Shown: piece by piece, positions 23,700-35,459 of the stretch
Numbering within the stretch: position 1 is the stretch's first letter
Layout: each line of letters opens with the position of its first letter
Source: Rhodamnia argentea
Taxonomy: Eukaryota; Streptophyta; Magnoliopsida; Myrtales; Myrtaceae
Reading direction: 5' to 3'
Length of the DNA: 64,000 nt
Assembly (NCBI RefSeq): GCF_020921035.1
Contig: NC_063150.1
Span: 8,990,001-9,054,000 of the forward strand
Position numbers and translations under genes: made by a program
The notes under the pieces: generated by a model
Databases searched by the model: none
Told to the model about the DNA's origin: nothing
The model's input: the letters and a program-made list of their open reading frames with translations, nothing else

Positions 23700-23910
23700 A
23701 TACTTTGGAGTGGTATGTAGTTAATGTTTTCTTTTAATTCTTTTTTTTTTATCATGAAAGCGGCACGTGACATGCATGAAAGTGACACGTGAGACGCAGT
23801 TTTCCTAGCAGATGCACAAAAGGTAGCATAATTTTCTTTTTCTTTTTTTGTTGATCTAGTAAATGAATTGAAAAGAGCAATTTTCTAAAATTTAGGCAAT
23901 GGCATAATTA
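23700..23910 (+). repeat. Direct repeat of 21405-21620 (WAT1 exon 1/intron 1 junction)
   Basis: Begins 'ttggagtggtatgtagtt' and carries 'gaaagcggcacgtgacatg', matching 21405-21620 over about 200 bp. Parts of the same words occur inverted near 22270-22340. This suggests a local duplication of the intron start of a dead WAT1 copy. Confidence 0.65.
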
Positions 23911-25150
23911 CAAGGATTTGTAAATAGTAATTAATGATTTTATGGAAAGTTTCGATTCCCGGTTTGAAGCTGGTTCTAAATAGGATTTGAAGCCTCTTTT
24001 AAACTAAATTTCTTTTGCGTCCACCGACAATTGAACTAGTTTTAATATTTGGTAGAAAAAAAAAACTTGTTTTAATATGAACAAACAACATAATCACTTG
24101 ACCAATAATTTTCTTATAATGAAATTGAGCAACTTTTATGTTAGCAACTTTTATCTTTTATTAAAAGAATTGGGATAAAAGGTATTGGAAGTCTTAAACA
24201 AAAGTGTAATTAAGTCCTAAGACTTTCAAAAAGTGAAATCAAGTTCCGAAACTTGTCAAATTGGTTTAATCAAGTTTTTCTGTTAATTCCGTTCAATCAG
24301 AATAATAAAAAATGTAGGGATGTCTTATTTTATTACTGGTTAACTGGGGGCCCATGGGCATCCCTAACTTCGTGTAACGGTTCAGAAATTTATTTGTGGT
24401 AAACCAAGGCAAAGTGCATCTCATTTTTAGTAAATCTTTTACGGACAAATTTAAATAAAATTTCATGTGGTAGAGTATGGTTATTATGAGTAACTTCATC
24501 TATTTTGTGATGTACCACATTCATCAAGATCATAATTTGTGTGAACATCATTTGTTTGTAGTAAACTTTACTGATTCTGTGATTCATGGTAAATTTTATC
24601 AATTTTATTAAGTAACTTCATATAGTAATGAACCATAACTTCAGGTAGTAATGTACCGTTAGCAGCAAACTTTACTCTTTCGTAATCAAACTTATTTCGG
24701 TAAAATCTTTCGTGTGAATCATCATAAGTTCAATAACCATTTCATAAAATAATTTTATTGGTTATTAATATTAGATTATTTTTCAAATGAGAAAAGGCAA
24801 CTCAAAACGATACCTGGTATCTTACTTGGGGAAAATTTTGGAAATCGTGCCAATAAAGGTTTTTAATTTCATATAGTGGTTCGTAAATGTAATTCTTTGG
24901 TAAAACAGATAAAAGAATGGTGGCGCATGACAAGTCAAATTTGTTTTCGTCTCAAATAAGAGATCGAAGCTGGTAATTGAAAAGGCTAAATGAAAATTGG
25001 TAGATAACTCAAAAAAGAGTTGGTAATGCGAAATTATATAGGAATTTAATCGAAGAAAAGTTGATAACCACTATTATTAATTGTCCTTGGTAATTTCTAG
25101 AAAGAGGTGAATTTGAGAGTAATTGAAGTAAATAGCATCAGCCGAATTGG
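23911..25150. other. Intergenic; one half of a foldback repeat at 24170-24290
   Basis: At 24170-24290 words such as 'aagtgtaattaagtcc' and 'gtgaaatcaagttccg' match the ends of the family seen at 36889-37858 and 62272-62595. From 24290 to 24720 short motifs around 'gtaacttcat' and 'gtaaactttac' recur irregularly. No gene is supported. Confidence 0.45.
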
Positions 25151-25156
25151 ATTGAA

Positions 25157-25375
25157 ATGAAGGAAAGAAAAGAAATTATCTATGGATGTAGTGCGCGGAT
25201 CACTCAAGAAGAGCATCTTATAGAACTCGGAATCTTTCATCTTGTTGCAAATGCCAAGTATTGCACCTGTGGAAATTGCAATATAACAACGCCTAAAGGC
25301 AAAGCCATATCAACGGATCGATGTGTGCTCATTATTGAAGACGAATTTGGTGATCGGTTGGCGATTTTGGTTTAA
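25157..25375 (+). other. Short open frame of unknown origin (72 codons)
   Basis: The frame contains YCTCGNCN and ends DEFGDRLAILV. It is slightly less AT-rich than its flanks. There are no signal peptide, no recognised domain and no neighbouring exons. I do not recognise it. It may be chance, or a fragment of a gene copied elsewhere. Confidence 0.15.
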
Positions 25376-25834
25376 AGACATGGATTTCTCTTTGAGCGTA
25401 TAACCTCTATCCTTATTTTAATTATTAATATTGCTATTTGCAACTTATTTTATTTTGCAATTGTAGAAATTGGACTGCGATGTTTCTATCCGTTTTCTTG
25501 TAAAAATGAATGAAATGTTACTTGGAAAAGAAAAAGAATATTCAATTTCTTCCTATTTTGATCACAAATACTGAATAAATTGGGATCGGTATTAACTTTT
25601 AGCAATTAAAGAAGCATGTAAAGTATAACTAAGCCAAGGAAATGGTGCGGGAGTAAATGCTGAAGATGCAGCTATATATGTGTAAAATTACCGCATATTC
25701 ACTGTAAAAAGAAAATTTGAAGAACCACAAAATGGAATTATAAGGTATAGGTACCAATTTTAAGTGAAGCCTCCATCATTCACTCCATTTAGGACAAATA
25801 CATTCGAGCAATGCTAAACTTACTGGAAAATTAC

Positions 25835-26232
25835 CAAAAATGTCCTAAACTTGTTGCACTTGTACCAATTTAGTCCTAAACCTTTCAATCGTGCCGATTC
25901 AGTCCTAAACATTTTGACAACTTACCACTTTATTCCTAAACCTTTTAAATTTTTACTAATTTAGTCCTAAATCTTTTGAAATTTTGCCATTTTAGTCCTA
26001 AACCTATTATTTGAATAATTTGCCGGAATGACTAAATTGATAATTCGTGAAAAGGTTTACAACTAGTTTGGCAAATCATTAAGAGGTTTAGGATCAAATT
26101 GGCATAATTGACATGTTTAGGACTGAACCGACAAGTTGTCAAAAGGTTTAAGACTGAATTGACACAAATAAAAAGTTTAGGACTGAATTGGCACAAGTGC
26201 AATAAGTTTATGACTTTTTGGATAATTTTTCC
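25835..26232. mobile_element. Foldback element, 'cagtcctaaac' family, cleanest copy
   Basis: The left end ('gaaaattaccaaaaatg', 'gtcctaaacttgttgcac', 'caatttagtcctaaacc') is mirrored at the right end ('aggactgaattggcac', 'gtgcaataagtttatgac', 'ggataatttttcc'). Nearly the whole 400 bp is one long imperfect inverted repeat. It is non-coding. Related copies occur at 14280, 21600, 26745, 29335, 38480, 51080, 52575 and 61390. Confidence 0.75.
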
Positions 26233-26744
26233 CAGCTTACTAAGATTGGTTGAAAATTTTGGTTTCCTATATAAATGTGTCGACTCATTTTGTAAATCAA
26301 TTTCGTATACCAGTCTTAATAACCATCCTGTCATGACAATTATTTTTGAGATAAAAGAAACTATCTAAATCTTGTGTTTGGCGGTGTTGGTTCGTTAAAG
26401 ACATTCGGGTAGCTCCTGTCCATGAAAAGCGACAATGCGGCAAAATTTGGATAAAATGTTGGCTGGGACCAAATTTGCATCACTAGGAGCAAAACAAAGC
26501 TTAACGGTTAAACGATTAAATTTTTGGACTTCAAACATGATTACGACATGATTTAGGTTTGGCAGTTGGTCCTAAGAGAGGTCTTCAATTTACTAAGATA
26601 ACGACATGTTTTTAGGACGGGTTGAATCCCAATCCGGTACAACCTAAGTAGCACCGATACTGGTACTCGACACGCCGACACGTTATTTGTGCAATTTAAT
26701 TTTCGTCCCACAAAAAAATTTCACAACATAGAAACGAGATTGTA

Positions 26745-27252
26745 TTTCGGGAAAAATTGTCAAAAAAGTCATAAACCTTTACACTTTTGCCAATTAAGTC
26801 CTAAACCTTTTAAGTTTGCCGATTCAGTTCTAAACCTTTTCACTTTGCACCGATTCAATCCTATTCGCCGGAAATCGCTAACATAGATGCCAACTGTCTT
26901 ACATGACACCGCCGGAGCCGATATGGATAATATTTAATAATTTTTATTTGAAAAAATATATTTTTCCTTTTTTTTTTTTACCTTGTTAGCTTCAATGCCG
27001 GCGACCCCCGCCGGCCCTAATCCGGCAAGGGTCACCAGCCTTAAAGTTAGCAAACCCAAAAAAAAAAAATCGATTTTTTTAAATAAAAATTATTAAAAAT
27101 TGTCGCCGATGTCCACGTCAACGATTTTCGGTAAATAGAATTGAATTGGCACAAGTGAAATGGTTTAGGACTGAATAGTCAAATTTAATAGGTTTAGGAC
27201 TGAATTGAAAAAAGTATGAAAGGTTTATGACTTTTTTGACGATTTCCCCCTG
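26745..27252. mobile_element. Foldback element, 'cagtcctaaac' family, with GC-rich core
   Basis: The ends are 'gggaaaaattgtcaaaa' and 'gacgatttcccc', with inner 'tcctaaaccttttaag' on the left and 'aggactgaattg' on the right. The centre (about 26990-27055) is a GC-rich block with 'ggcgacccccgccggccc' flanked by poly-T and poly-A. It is about 500 bp and has no coding capacity. Confidence 0.65.
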
Positions 27253-27883
27253 TATTTCTTAATGGTCTTTGGTAGCCTGAGATGAAGGTGTGTGCTATCA
27301 AATCTTGAATGAAAAGCATATTATATTACCTTGTTTCCATTAACATAGAGCAATGTACCTATTGACAGCTTTTTACGAGAAGAAAACTCGAAATGGTAAG
27401 TGCATTTCACAAGTATGTAATTAGCTTAGGTCTATAAGGATTTACAAAATGTAAAATTTATAATATAGATTCAATTCCAAAATAATACCAAACACAGTAA
27501 GCTAGGAATCAATTCCCATTCTTTTTCCTTAGTAAAACTCATCCTCATTGTTTCCTTTCTTCTTTTTTAACCAAACGGGACCATAGATATTTCCGTAAGA
27601 AATCAATGAAGGGGATTTATTGAAAGGAAAACGATACTAATAATGCCTACACTATAATCCAATATGCGATGTCATCCTTGGGCTTGTGTTCCCTTAATGT
27701 GACCTCTGAATTATTCCTAAATATTCAATTTAGTTCTTAAACTATCAATTTGTTCAATCTAGCCTCTCAACTTATCAAATTAGTCATCCAGTACTGTTCA
27801 CAAGCTTAATAAGTACCCTACTAGTCATTACACATTCACCCTTAAAAGACCTGTTCGCATTTTCGGCGATTTGTCTTGGATAG

Positions 27884-28133
27884 ACAGGAATCACTTGGAA
27901 TCAAGCTGAAGGCGAAAGCGATCGAGACGCCGGTTTGTGTGAGCGGAGGGACGCTACTCTCGTTTTACCATGGACGCAACATCCGAATCGGTAACTTGGG
28001 CATTCATTGGAGGTGTGCAGAGAGAAAATGACAAACAAATACCAAACCAGCACACCAACAAAAGCAACTTCTTCTTGGACCTTTCCTTCTCTTTGCTAGC
28101 TCTGCTGCCTTGGCATTGCGGTTCATCTTCGAA
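27884..28133 (+). pseudogene. Isolated WAT1-related exon 4 relic
   Basis: Begins after a conserved acceptor ('ttggatag') with [13 protein letters not shown], continues LLSFYHGRNIRIGN and IHWRCAEKM, then shifts frame. The end 'cggttcatcttcgaagtg' corresponds to WFIIQ and its donor. A 9-base in-frame deletion removes GQA, and small insertions break the rest. It lies about 400 bp upstream of WAT1-A with no other exons, so it is the remnant of another lost copy. Confidence 0.8.
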
Positions 28134-28460
28134 GTGGCACATTCATAGCAAAAGCAATTTTGGTCTCTCCCCTTTTTTCCATTTTAGCAAAGCTGTTTGG
28201 TCGCTGGGATGCTTCTAAATGCCGATGCAAGCCACAGAGAACAAGAAGAAGAAGAAGAAGCAGCCAACCAAAGAGAAGCTCATAACTGAAAGCGATAATA
28301 TCACTTAATTTTCACAATCTGGCAACCCTTGTCCCATGCATGCCAACAGGTGTTGCAATAGGTCCCTCTTTCTGTCTCTCTGTAACAATACATTTACTGT
28401 GGAACCATCTCTTTCGTTGTTCATGAAACTGTAGGAGCTACCTTTCCGTGGCATTTTGCA

Positions 28461-28480
28461 TCTCTCTCTCTCTCTCTCTC
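28461..28480 (+). promoter_or_regulatory. (TC)n tract in the presumed 5' leader of WAT1-A
   Basis: Ten TC units about 70 bp upstream of the start codon, followed by a GA-rich stretch. The same arrangement precedes WAT1-B, C and D. CT-rich leaders (Y patches) are common near plant transcription starts. A regulatory role here is inferred. Confidence 0.5.
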
Positions 28481-28550
28481 ATCTCTGGAGTCAGCCCAGA
28501 GAAGATTGATATAGCCCGCGAGAGAGACGGAAAGAGATAACATAAAAGAA

Positions 28551-31500
28551 ATGGGAAGTTTCGATCTGATGCCATCTTGGCCATGGTGCTTGTACAAGTG
28601 GGATTTGCAGGATTGAGCTTGGTATCAAAGCTGGCCATGGACGATGGAATGAACCCTATCGTGCTCGTCACCTATCGCCAGATCATTGCTACCATTGCCA
28701 TCGTCCCTTTCGCTCTTTTCCTGGAAAGGTAACACAACTGAAAATATACCGGCTTCTCCATCGGGAAGAAAAACTCGGGTTTATTGGAAAAATGATGTTT
28801 CTTTTAATTCCGTTTTACATGACTGCGTGCTGCACTGCTTTCCTGGTGATGATGGTGAGTCAAACTTTGGTTGGGGATTACGATTAGTGTTCAGCGGTCA
28901 TGCATGTTTCTTGGTTCGCAAGAACTATTGTGTTTTGACTTCTGCTCAAACTTGATCAAAGCATGGATGAGACCTTTGTGTGAGGTCAAAACCCTAAAGC
29001 AGAGCGAAGCTAAGAGGCTGTAGTACGAGGTCGTTTAAGGAGTAGTGAAGAAGTTCTTTGACTCATCTTTCGTTTGGCCAAGAAGTTCTTCTTTTAATAT
29101 TTTTTTTGGTCGCACGTTTGGCCATGATCATGGACTTATTGAAACGGCTAATTAAGGTGGCCGTGCATGGGTGCCACGTCACACAGCACTTTAGGGGAGA
29201 AGTTGGTGTGAGACTCGCATTCTAAATGACGTGGGACATAGCAATTATGATGCAAAAATACAAAACACTTTATCATGTCTATTTTAAAACAACTTGTCTC
29301 TTACAAAGACATTGTTCATTTCTTATACCGGAAAATCAGGAAAATTGTTCAAAAAGTCCTAAATCTAGCCCATTTTTGCCAATTCAGTTTCAAACTCAAT
29401 TACGTTGTGCCAATTGAGCCCATTGACTGGAAATTACCGACATGAACATCGGCTGTCCTACGTGGCACGGTCGGCGTTGATTTGAATAATTTTTAACAAC
29501 ATCTTAATGTATTTTTGAATTTTTATTTTCTTTTTCTATTTTTTTCTTCACTTTTTTTGCGGTGGCCAGCCAGAAAGTGAGGAAGAAAAGAAAAAAAAGG
29601 AAAAATAAAATAGTAAATAATAGAAACTTCCAAATTACGTTAAAATATTATTAACAATTGTCCACAACAGCGCCAACCGTGCTATGTAGAATGGCAGACG
29701 TTCATTTTTATGATTTCTGACCAAAATTGACTAGAAAGACTCAATTGGCAAAACGTGAAAATGATTAAGACTGAATTGACAAAAATGCAATAAATTTATA
29801 ATTTTTTGAACAATTTTTCCCTTGAAGCGAAATGATTATAGATTTCCTAGATTTGGCAATTAATATACCAATTGAAACCATCTAACCTTGTGGAATTTTT
29901 GTTCACCACTTATGCATAAGTGGTTTGTCTCGGTAATAATGGACCCAATTGGATAAAATCACCCCAACTAAATGTCTCACTTTTTCTCTTTTCTTCTATT
30001 TTTGGGTTTAGGCAATCTATCTATTCATCAAAGAAGGGTTTTCTAAAAATGAAATTTGGTGTTCACTTCCTCAAGTTTCATTTTAAATGTATTATATAAC
30101 ATCATTAAGAAACGAAATAAACGGGTGCATGTGTCTAAGGAAAAATGCACTAACAAAGTGAATACCTGAAAATAGAAAATATTGAAGAATTTCTCCTGGA
30201 CCAGACGCATGTATATTTTAGGGTTCTTTCCTTAGGCAAAGGAGTTCTGAAAGTAGCAATATGGCTTTGCATAGAATTAGTGCTATCAGGAGACCTGTTC
30301 AGGTTTTTCCAATACATGAGAAAGTTTCTCTTCTTAGGCAAATTGAATACATGAGTACCCTCATCATGATTATCATACCATAGTCAAATTTGAATTCGAA
30401 TTTATTTGTTATTCATGATTATTGTCCATCATAGGAAGACAAGGCCGAAGATTACAGTGCGAATCCTGTTCCATATTTTCTTAGTTTCCCTTCTTGGGTA
30501 AGTAAGCTTCCATCTCTTGATTTTGCATTGATTTGGAATTGATTATGTTGTTACCATTCTATTCTTAGTCGTGCTCAACCAAAAAGAACAAAAATCTCAG
30601 TCGTGCACTATAGTCACTAAGAGTCTATTTGGCAACGATTCTAATTTTCTGATTATGCTCCTCGAAATAAAAAAGATAAAAAATACGTTTAGTAACGTAA
30701 ATGATTTTGATTCTGATCATATTCCTAAGAATAATTTTGGAGCAAAAAAAGAATAAAAAAAGTTGATTCTGGAAAAAAAAGAATCACTTTTAACGTGGGC
30801 TTCCAAGTCAACTCCTGAACTTAAAAAAAGAAGAAGTTAAAATTAGATTTAAAAATTTACTAACAACTAATTTTTTAAATAAGTTTTTTTAAATTAAACT
30901 AAAAAATAAGCTTTAAAATTTAACAAAAAAATTAAAAAAAAATTTTAAAAGGAGGGGAAATTAAAAATTCAAGAAAATTAAAAAATTAAAAAAAATTAAA
31001 AAATAAAAATGGAGGGAAAATAAAAAAAATGTAAAAAAAAAATTGAAAATTTTTGAAAAAAATAAAAATAAAAATTAAATTTAAATTTAAAAAAAAAAAA
31101 GAATTCTTGCCACCTGGTTGTTTTCGGGAATATAAATTTGTATAGTTACCAAGCACATTTCTATTCGTGAACAGAAATTTTGTGCATATACCAAATGTGT
31201 TTTGATTCACTAAAAATCATCCAAAGAAAAGAATCAGAAAATACGATTCTAATTAAAATTACTTTTTTGGATCAGAATCTTTGTCAATGAGGCACTAGTT
31301 CGAGCTCATCTATTAATTCTCATATCATCAGAAACACGTGCAAAATCCAAAAAAATAATGTTTTGACGCATGTAAAAAATTTGTGCTCGTCTCCGCACCT
31401 CAAGACTCGAGAGGAAACAAAAAAATAACAATAATAACATTTCGTGGAATTGAAAGTTCAACCAAATTGTGCAGGGCTTCCATGAACCAAGTTTTGTTTT

Positions 31501-32822
31501 TTATGGGCCTGAACAATGCGAATCCCATGATCGCAGGAGCAATGACCAATACCCTCCCTGCCGTGACGTTTGTGCTCGCCCTGATCTTCAAGTACCGTAT
31601 ATTCTCATCCTTGATCTATTTGTCCGACCCCGTTCGAAACTACTAAGCAAAATGCAATCGCCTAATCAATGAATGCTTTTGGATAGACAAGAATTGTTCG
31701 AAATGAAGACAAAAGCGGGGCGAGCGAAAATGACCGGAACGCTACTATGCGTGGGTGGAGCAATGCTGCTCTCGTTTTACCATGGTCACACCATTGCAGA
31801 AAGTAACTCTGGTATTCATTGGAGCTATGCAGATAAAATGACAGATAAACGCTCGACCCACAAAAGCCACTCCATATTGGGACCTTGCCTTCTCTTTGGT
31901 AGCACTTCTAGCTGGGCTCTTTGGCTCATCATTCAGGTGAATGAAACATTTCCTTTTTTTGGCTTCTACGGTTATTTTCTATATCTCTCTTCTGCGGGAA
32001 GAAATTTATATCAAATAGGAAGTTGTTCGCTTCAATCTCCTAATGATTGTTTCGTATCAAGTTCAGGTGAAATTGAGCCGTAAATTTCCAGCTCCTTACA
32101 CAACCACAATGCTAGCGTGTCTCATGGCTAGCATCGAATGTTCGATCGTCGGTGCTGTTACTGAATGCAATTTTGCTGCCTGGTCCTTGAGATCCACGAT
32201 CCGGCTCATTGCAGTTTTCTATGCAGTACGCGTCCTAGACATTGAATGAACTTCAACAAATAGTAGAGTGGCCCTATTGTGGCTCTCGTGCGTCAATAGT
32301 GTGGGAAATGTTTCGCACAAAGGTGTGGTAATGGTTTTTCAATTTCAGGGTATTGTGTGTTCTGGGCTCGCGTTCTGCATCATGTCCTGGTGTGTCCACA
32401 TAAAAGGCCCGCTCCATACCTCTGTCTTCAGCCCTTTGTTGCTTGTCATGTCGACCCTCCTGAGCTGGGCACTCCACGACAAACTATACGTTGGAACGTA
32501 CGTATTCATTTTATGGTAAAGTTAGGTTAAGATATATCAAAATGTGAAGTTGAACAAATTTTGAGGGCCGGCTACAAATTGATAATGATGTATTTACTGA
32601 GATTTTCTTTGTTTCCCTTTGGATTTTAGGTCGTTAGGGGTTGTGTTCATCATTGCCGGGCTCTACTTCGTTCTGTGGGGCAAGGGCAAGGAAGCAGAGA
32701 AAGCGAGAATCACTGCCGACATGGAAGAAGCAGGCAAGTACCACGAGAAAGAAGACTCGGAGTTGCAGCCTCATCCTCACGCAAACAACGAAAGCCGGCA
32801 GGATCCGAACCGATGTTCCTGA
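28551..32822 (+). CDS. WAT1-A: WAT1-related/UMAMIT transporter with exon 1 frameshift
   Basis: A membrane exporter of the plant drug/metabolite transporter type with two EamA domains and about ten membrane segments. Exons: 28551-28728, 30435-30497, 31475-31591, 31687-31936, 32067-32225, 32349-32497 and 32630-32822, all with GT-AG introns. Exon 1 is one base shorter than in the other three genes: near 28575 'gccatcttgg' stands for 'gccattcttgg', so a start at 28551 runs out of frame. An in-frame ATG at 28583 ([13 protein letters not shown]) would restore a protein lacking only about 11 N-terminal residues. Exon 6 lacks one codon (ALHDKLYVG). Motifs include [19 protein letters not shown] and [11 protein letters not shown]. 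Intron 1 holds a foldback element and intron 2 a MITE. It pairs with WAT1-C by flank homology. It may be functional from the second ATG or be a very young pseudogene. Confidence 0.75.
29335..29830. mobile_element. Foldback element in WAT1-A intron 1
   Basis: Ends 'ggaaaattgttcaaaaag' and 'ttttttgaacaatttttccc' are inverted repeats, and inner parts match the 'cagtcctaaac' family. WAT1-C intron 1 carries related copies at 51080 and 52575 next to the same intron words ('gtgccacg', 'aagttggtgtg'), so the element was probably present before A and C separated. Confidence 0.65.
30619..31292. mobile_element. Tourist/Harbinger-like MITE in WAT1-A intron 2
   Basis: The left end 'gtctatttggcaacgattct' is mirrored by the right end 'agaatctttgtcaatgag' then 'gcac'. 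Inner sequence is extremely A-rich on the left and includes 'gaatcagaaaatacgattct' on the right. The start word resembles PIF/Harbinger-type plant MITEs. It is non-coding, and borders are accurate to a few bases. Confidence 0.55.
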
Positions 32823-33511
32823 GTCGCTTGAATAACGATCCGATCCAATTCGACTTCTCAGGTCGTGATTTCTCCATTCTGATTGCACATGTTGACACCT
32901 CAAGAATTGGAACTCCTGGAATAATTGGAGGGCAGTCCTTCATTGAAAGTCATTTACTTGAATGACACCCCTTTGAGATCTCATATCTTTGCATAATTAG
33001 TGAGGCCTCATTATCATATAAATCGTCTTGTATTTTGTTTGGAGCATGAATTGGTCTGAATCTCAATGGTCACCTGTCGACGATGTTATATTGGCTTTTA
33101 TTGGCTTCTGACATCCCCTTTTACATTGAACTGCCTACATTTTCCTTGATCGGTTCCACTCTTCATTTAAGATTTTTTTTTCCCTTTTTTTCTTCATTTT
33201 ATTTTGTTTTAGTTTTGCTAGAGATAGAACCAACCAACCATGCTCCTCTCAGATAACATCTATTAAGATTTATTTTGTTTTATTTTGTCGAGTGTTAAAC
33301 AAGTGAAGGCAATAGATATTGACGCATCAACACCATGAAAAAGTGAAAAAAAAAACAAAAAAACACCATGAAAAAGTGTAATAAAAAAAACCATTAAAAG
33401 ATATCCATCAAATATTACAATTTCACCCAAAAGAGAGCTTATCACATCTTATTCATATTCAATAATCAGATTGTTATAGAGTGGTATAGGCATAAATTAC
33501 CCTGGGTAATT
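32823..33511. other. 3' flank of WAT1-A and intergenic DNA
   Basis: The first 180 bp contain 'attgcacatgttgacacc' and 'ggagggcagtccttcattg', which recur after WAT1-C (about 55460-55560), supporting the A/C duplication. No other gene is seen before the SPH pseudogene. Confidence 0.55.
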
Positions 33512-33887
33512 TCAGGAGTTCCACTTTTCACACATTGTCCTCTCAAGACACGGACCTGTAGGCAGTATATACCACTGACACTTGTCAAAACATCACGGGT
33601 CATCTCTTTTCTCAACATATATATCAAAATAGTAAAGTTGACCAGGCCATTGGAAGCTACAAGAGAAGAGGGCGGGACTCGGAGATAGGGGCCTAAAATG
33701 AAATTCCCACATGCCAACAGGAGGGATCTGCTAAACGCCAAGGTCGTCGCCATCCTTGGATTTGCAATGAATGGTCAGCGTTACTCTCCGGGTAAGCTGT
33801 TGTCTCGACATGGGTTTCTCCTGAGCAAGCTTTCAGGAGGGCAGCAATGATCATGAATATCCCTAAAAGTCTATTGGACGAGTTCAT
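33512..33887 (-). pseudogene. S-protein homologue copy 2, minus strand, broken
   Basis: The start at 33887 gives a signal peptide (MNSSNRLLGIFMIIAALLK) and GETHV. A 4-base net deletion then shifts the frame (compare THVQIFNN in copy 1). In the corrected frame VTLTIHCKSKDGDDLGV is followed by TAG where copy 1 has a Gln codon. GMWEFHFRP and FDIYVEKRDD are followed by another stop, and the end reads CLERTMCEKWNS. It is very close to copy 1 at 17476 but on the opposite strand. Three independent lesions show it is dead. Confidence 0.85.
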
Positions 33888-33948
33888 ACTTGTAGCCTTT
33901 GTTTTTTATTTTGAATTGTGAATACAGAGGCACGATGAATCAATCTAT

Positions 33949-34513
33949 TTAAGGAGGAATAAGGTGGCTTCATTTGGTAATATGGCTAAAACATATATGA
34001 GGAATAATATATTTTAGCTGTTCAAGCACACTAAGATGACAACTGTGAAGGCCGCTTACTATGACAATGCAGAAATACATGGATATAATATCAATGTCTC
34101 GTTTTACATATATCGACATTTGGCATCCTGTTTAGCGAATCTCAACGCTCTGTGGGAATAATTTTCTCTTCTTCAACATTTTTCATTAATCACACATTCA
34201 AATAGACCAACATATTTTTGGACCCAAAAAAAAAAATAGACCAACATATTTACCAAAAAAAAAAATACACCAACATAAACTCGTAATTTGAAGTTATGAT
34301 GAATTTTCCATAGTGACATCAAGATTCCTTAAATAGGAGACCAAATATAGATACATGTAAATACAAGATATATTATATTTTTTATATATATAAAATTATT
34401 ATATTTTTTTTCTCCATGCATTTCCGCATTGCTATATTTTTCTCCAAATTGCTCGTGTATACTATAATGCATGTGTTAGTCATCTTATTAAATGAGTCAC
34501 CTTAATCCTCTCT
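33949..34513. mobile_element. MITE related to 17003-17416, upstream of SPH copy 2
   Basis: The arms are 'aaggaggaataaggtgg' with 'cttcatttggtaatatggc' on the left and 'tagtcatcttattaaatgag' with 'accttaatcctctct' on the right. The element is about 150 bp longer than the copy at 17003. It lies about 62 bp from the SPH copy 2 start codon, the same spacing as at copy 1 (60 bp). Its inner part (34200-34450) also matches 48740-48940. Confidence 0.7.
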
Positions 34514-34565
34514 GAGTAGATTAATGGGATATTGAACGTCATTCTAACCAATGGTAGATTTGGAT

Positions 34566-34796
34566 AATGGATGTCGGTTCGCAATTTTTTGTGAGAAGCA
34601 TTTGGAATAAAAATATTGTGGGATAGCAGCTTGGGATTTAACCCTTCCGAAAAAGATATCGTTGATTTGAGTAAGGGATTTATCGGTTTGAAATTTCTTG
34701 TGAGGCAAATTTGGAGTAAATATACTGTGAACAGTAGCTTGGGATTTAACCCTTCCTATAAAGATATTGTAGTAGTAGTATCATATTTGAAGTCCA
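34566..34796 (+). repeat. Two-copy tandem repeat of about 115 bp
   Basis: Both copies carry 'cttgggatttaaccctt' preceded by 'tttggaataaaaatattgtg' or 'tttggagtaaatatactgtg'. The first starts near 34566 and the second near 34679. The open frame at 34616-34819 only reflects the repeat. Confidence 0.65.
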
Positions 34797-35459
34797 AGGT
34801 TTATCGTTTTAAGTGTTAAGTTTTGTTTTGCTTACAGTGATGCAATTTGATCCCACCCCACATATTATCCAAATTTAAGTTTTTTTTTGTCAAACCCAAA
34901 ATTAAGTAACTTGTCGCTTTTCATGAATTGAAGCTATCGGAATGATTGACGAACCAAATAGCCAAATTTCGATAATTTTTTGTCCCAAAAAAAAAAATGC
35001 CGGTGAAGAATGGTTACTAAGAATGATAGACAAAACTGGTTTTGTCACTTTAGGTCTCGCCTAGGGGACGAAATTTCATGTTTGTTGCTGTAGGTTTAAA
35101 AATTAAGGTGCCAAAACTCTGATTTGTCCTTTTTCAACTAATCTTATTAACTCCCTTTTTTCTCATATGTGTTTGTTCTAAACAGAGAAATTCGATTGAA
35201 TATTTGAATGATGGAAAAGGTTCTGTCAAAATATGCACTTCACATATAAGGGTAATGTTAGAATTAATCCATTTTCCATGGCAAGCCCAGATCTTGTTAA
35301 CTTGTAGGGTGTACTCCGGTAATTAGTAGTCATAATAAGTCCAATTGCGGCATATTCGTCTCTCATGATACTTTTTTTTTTCCTTTTTGGCCAAGACACA
35401 TCTCAATGTAAGTTCTCGGGGCTTGTGCGTTTTTCATTCCAAATATATTTGCAAACATT
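34797..35459. other. Intergenic, no gene seen
   Basis: AT-rich sequence with A-runs. Nothing recognisable. Confidence 0.5.
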
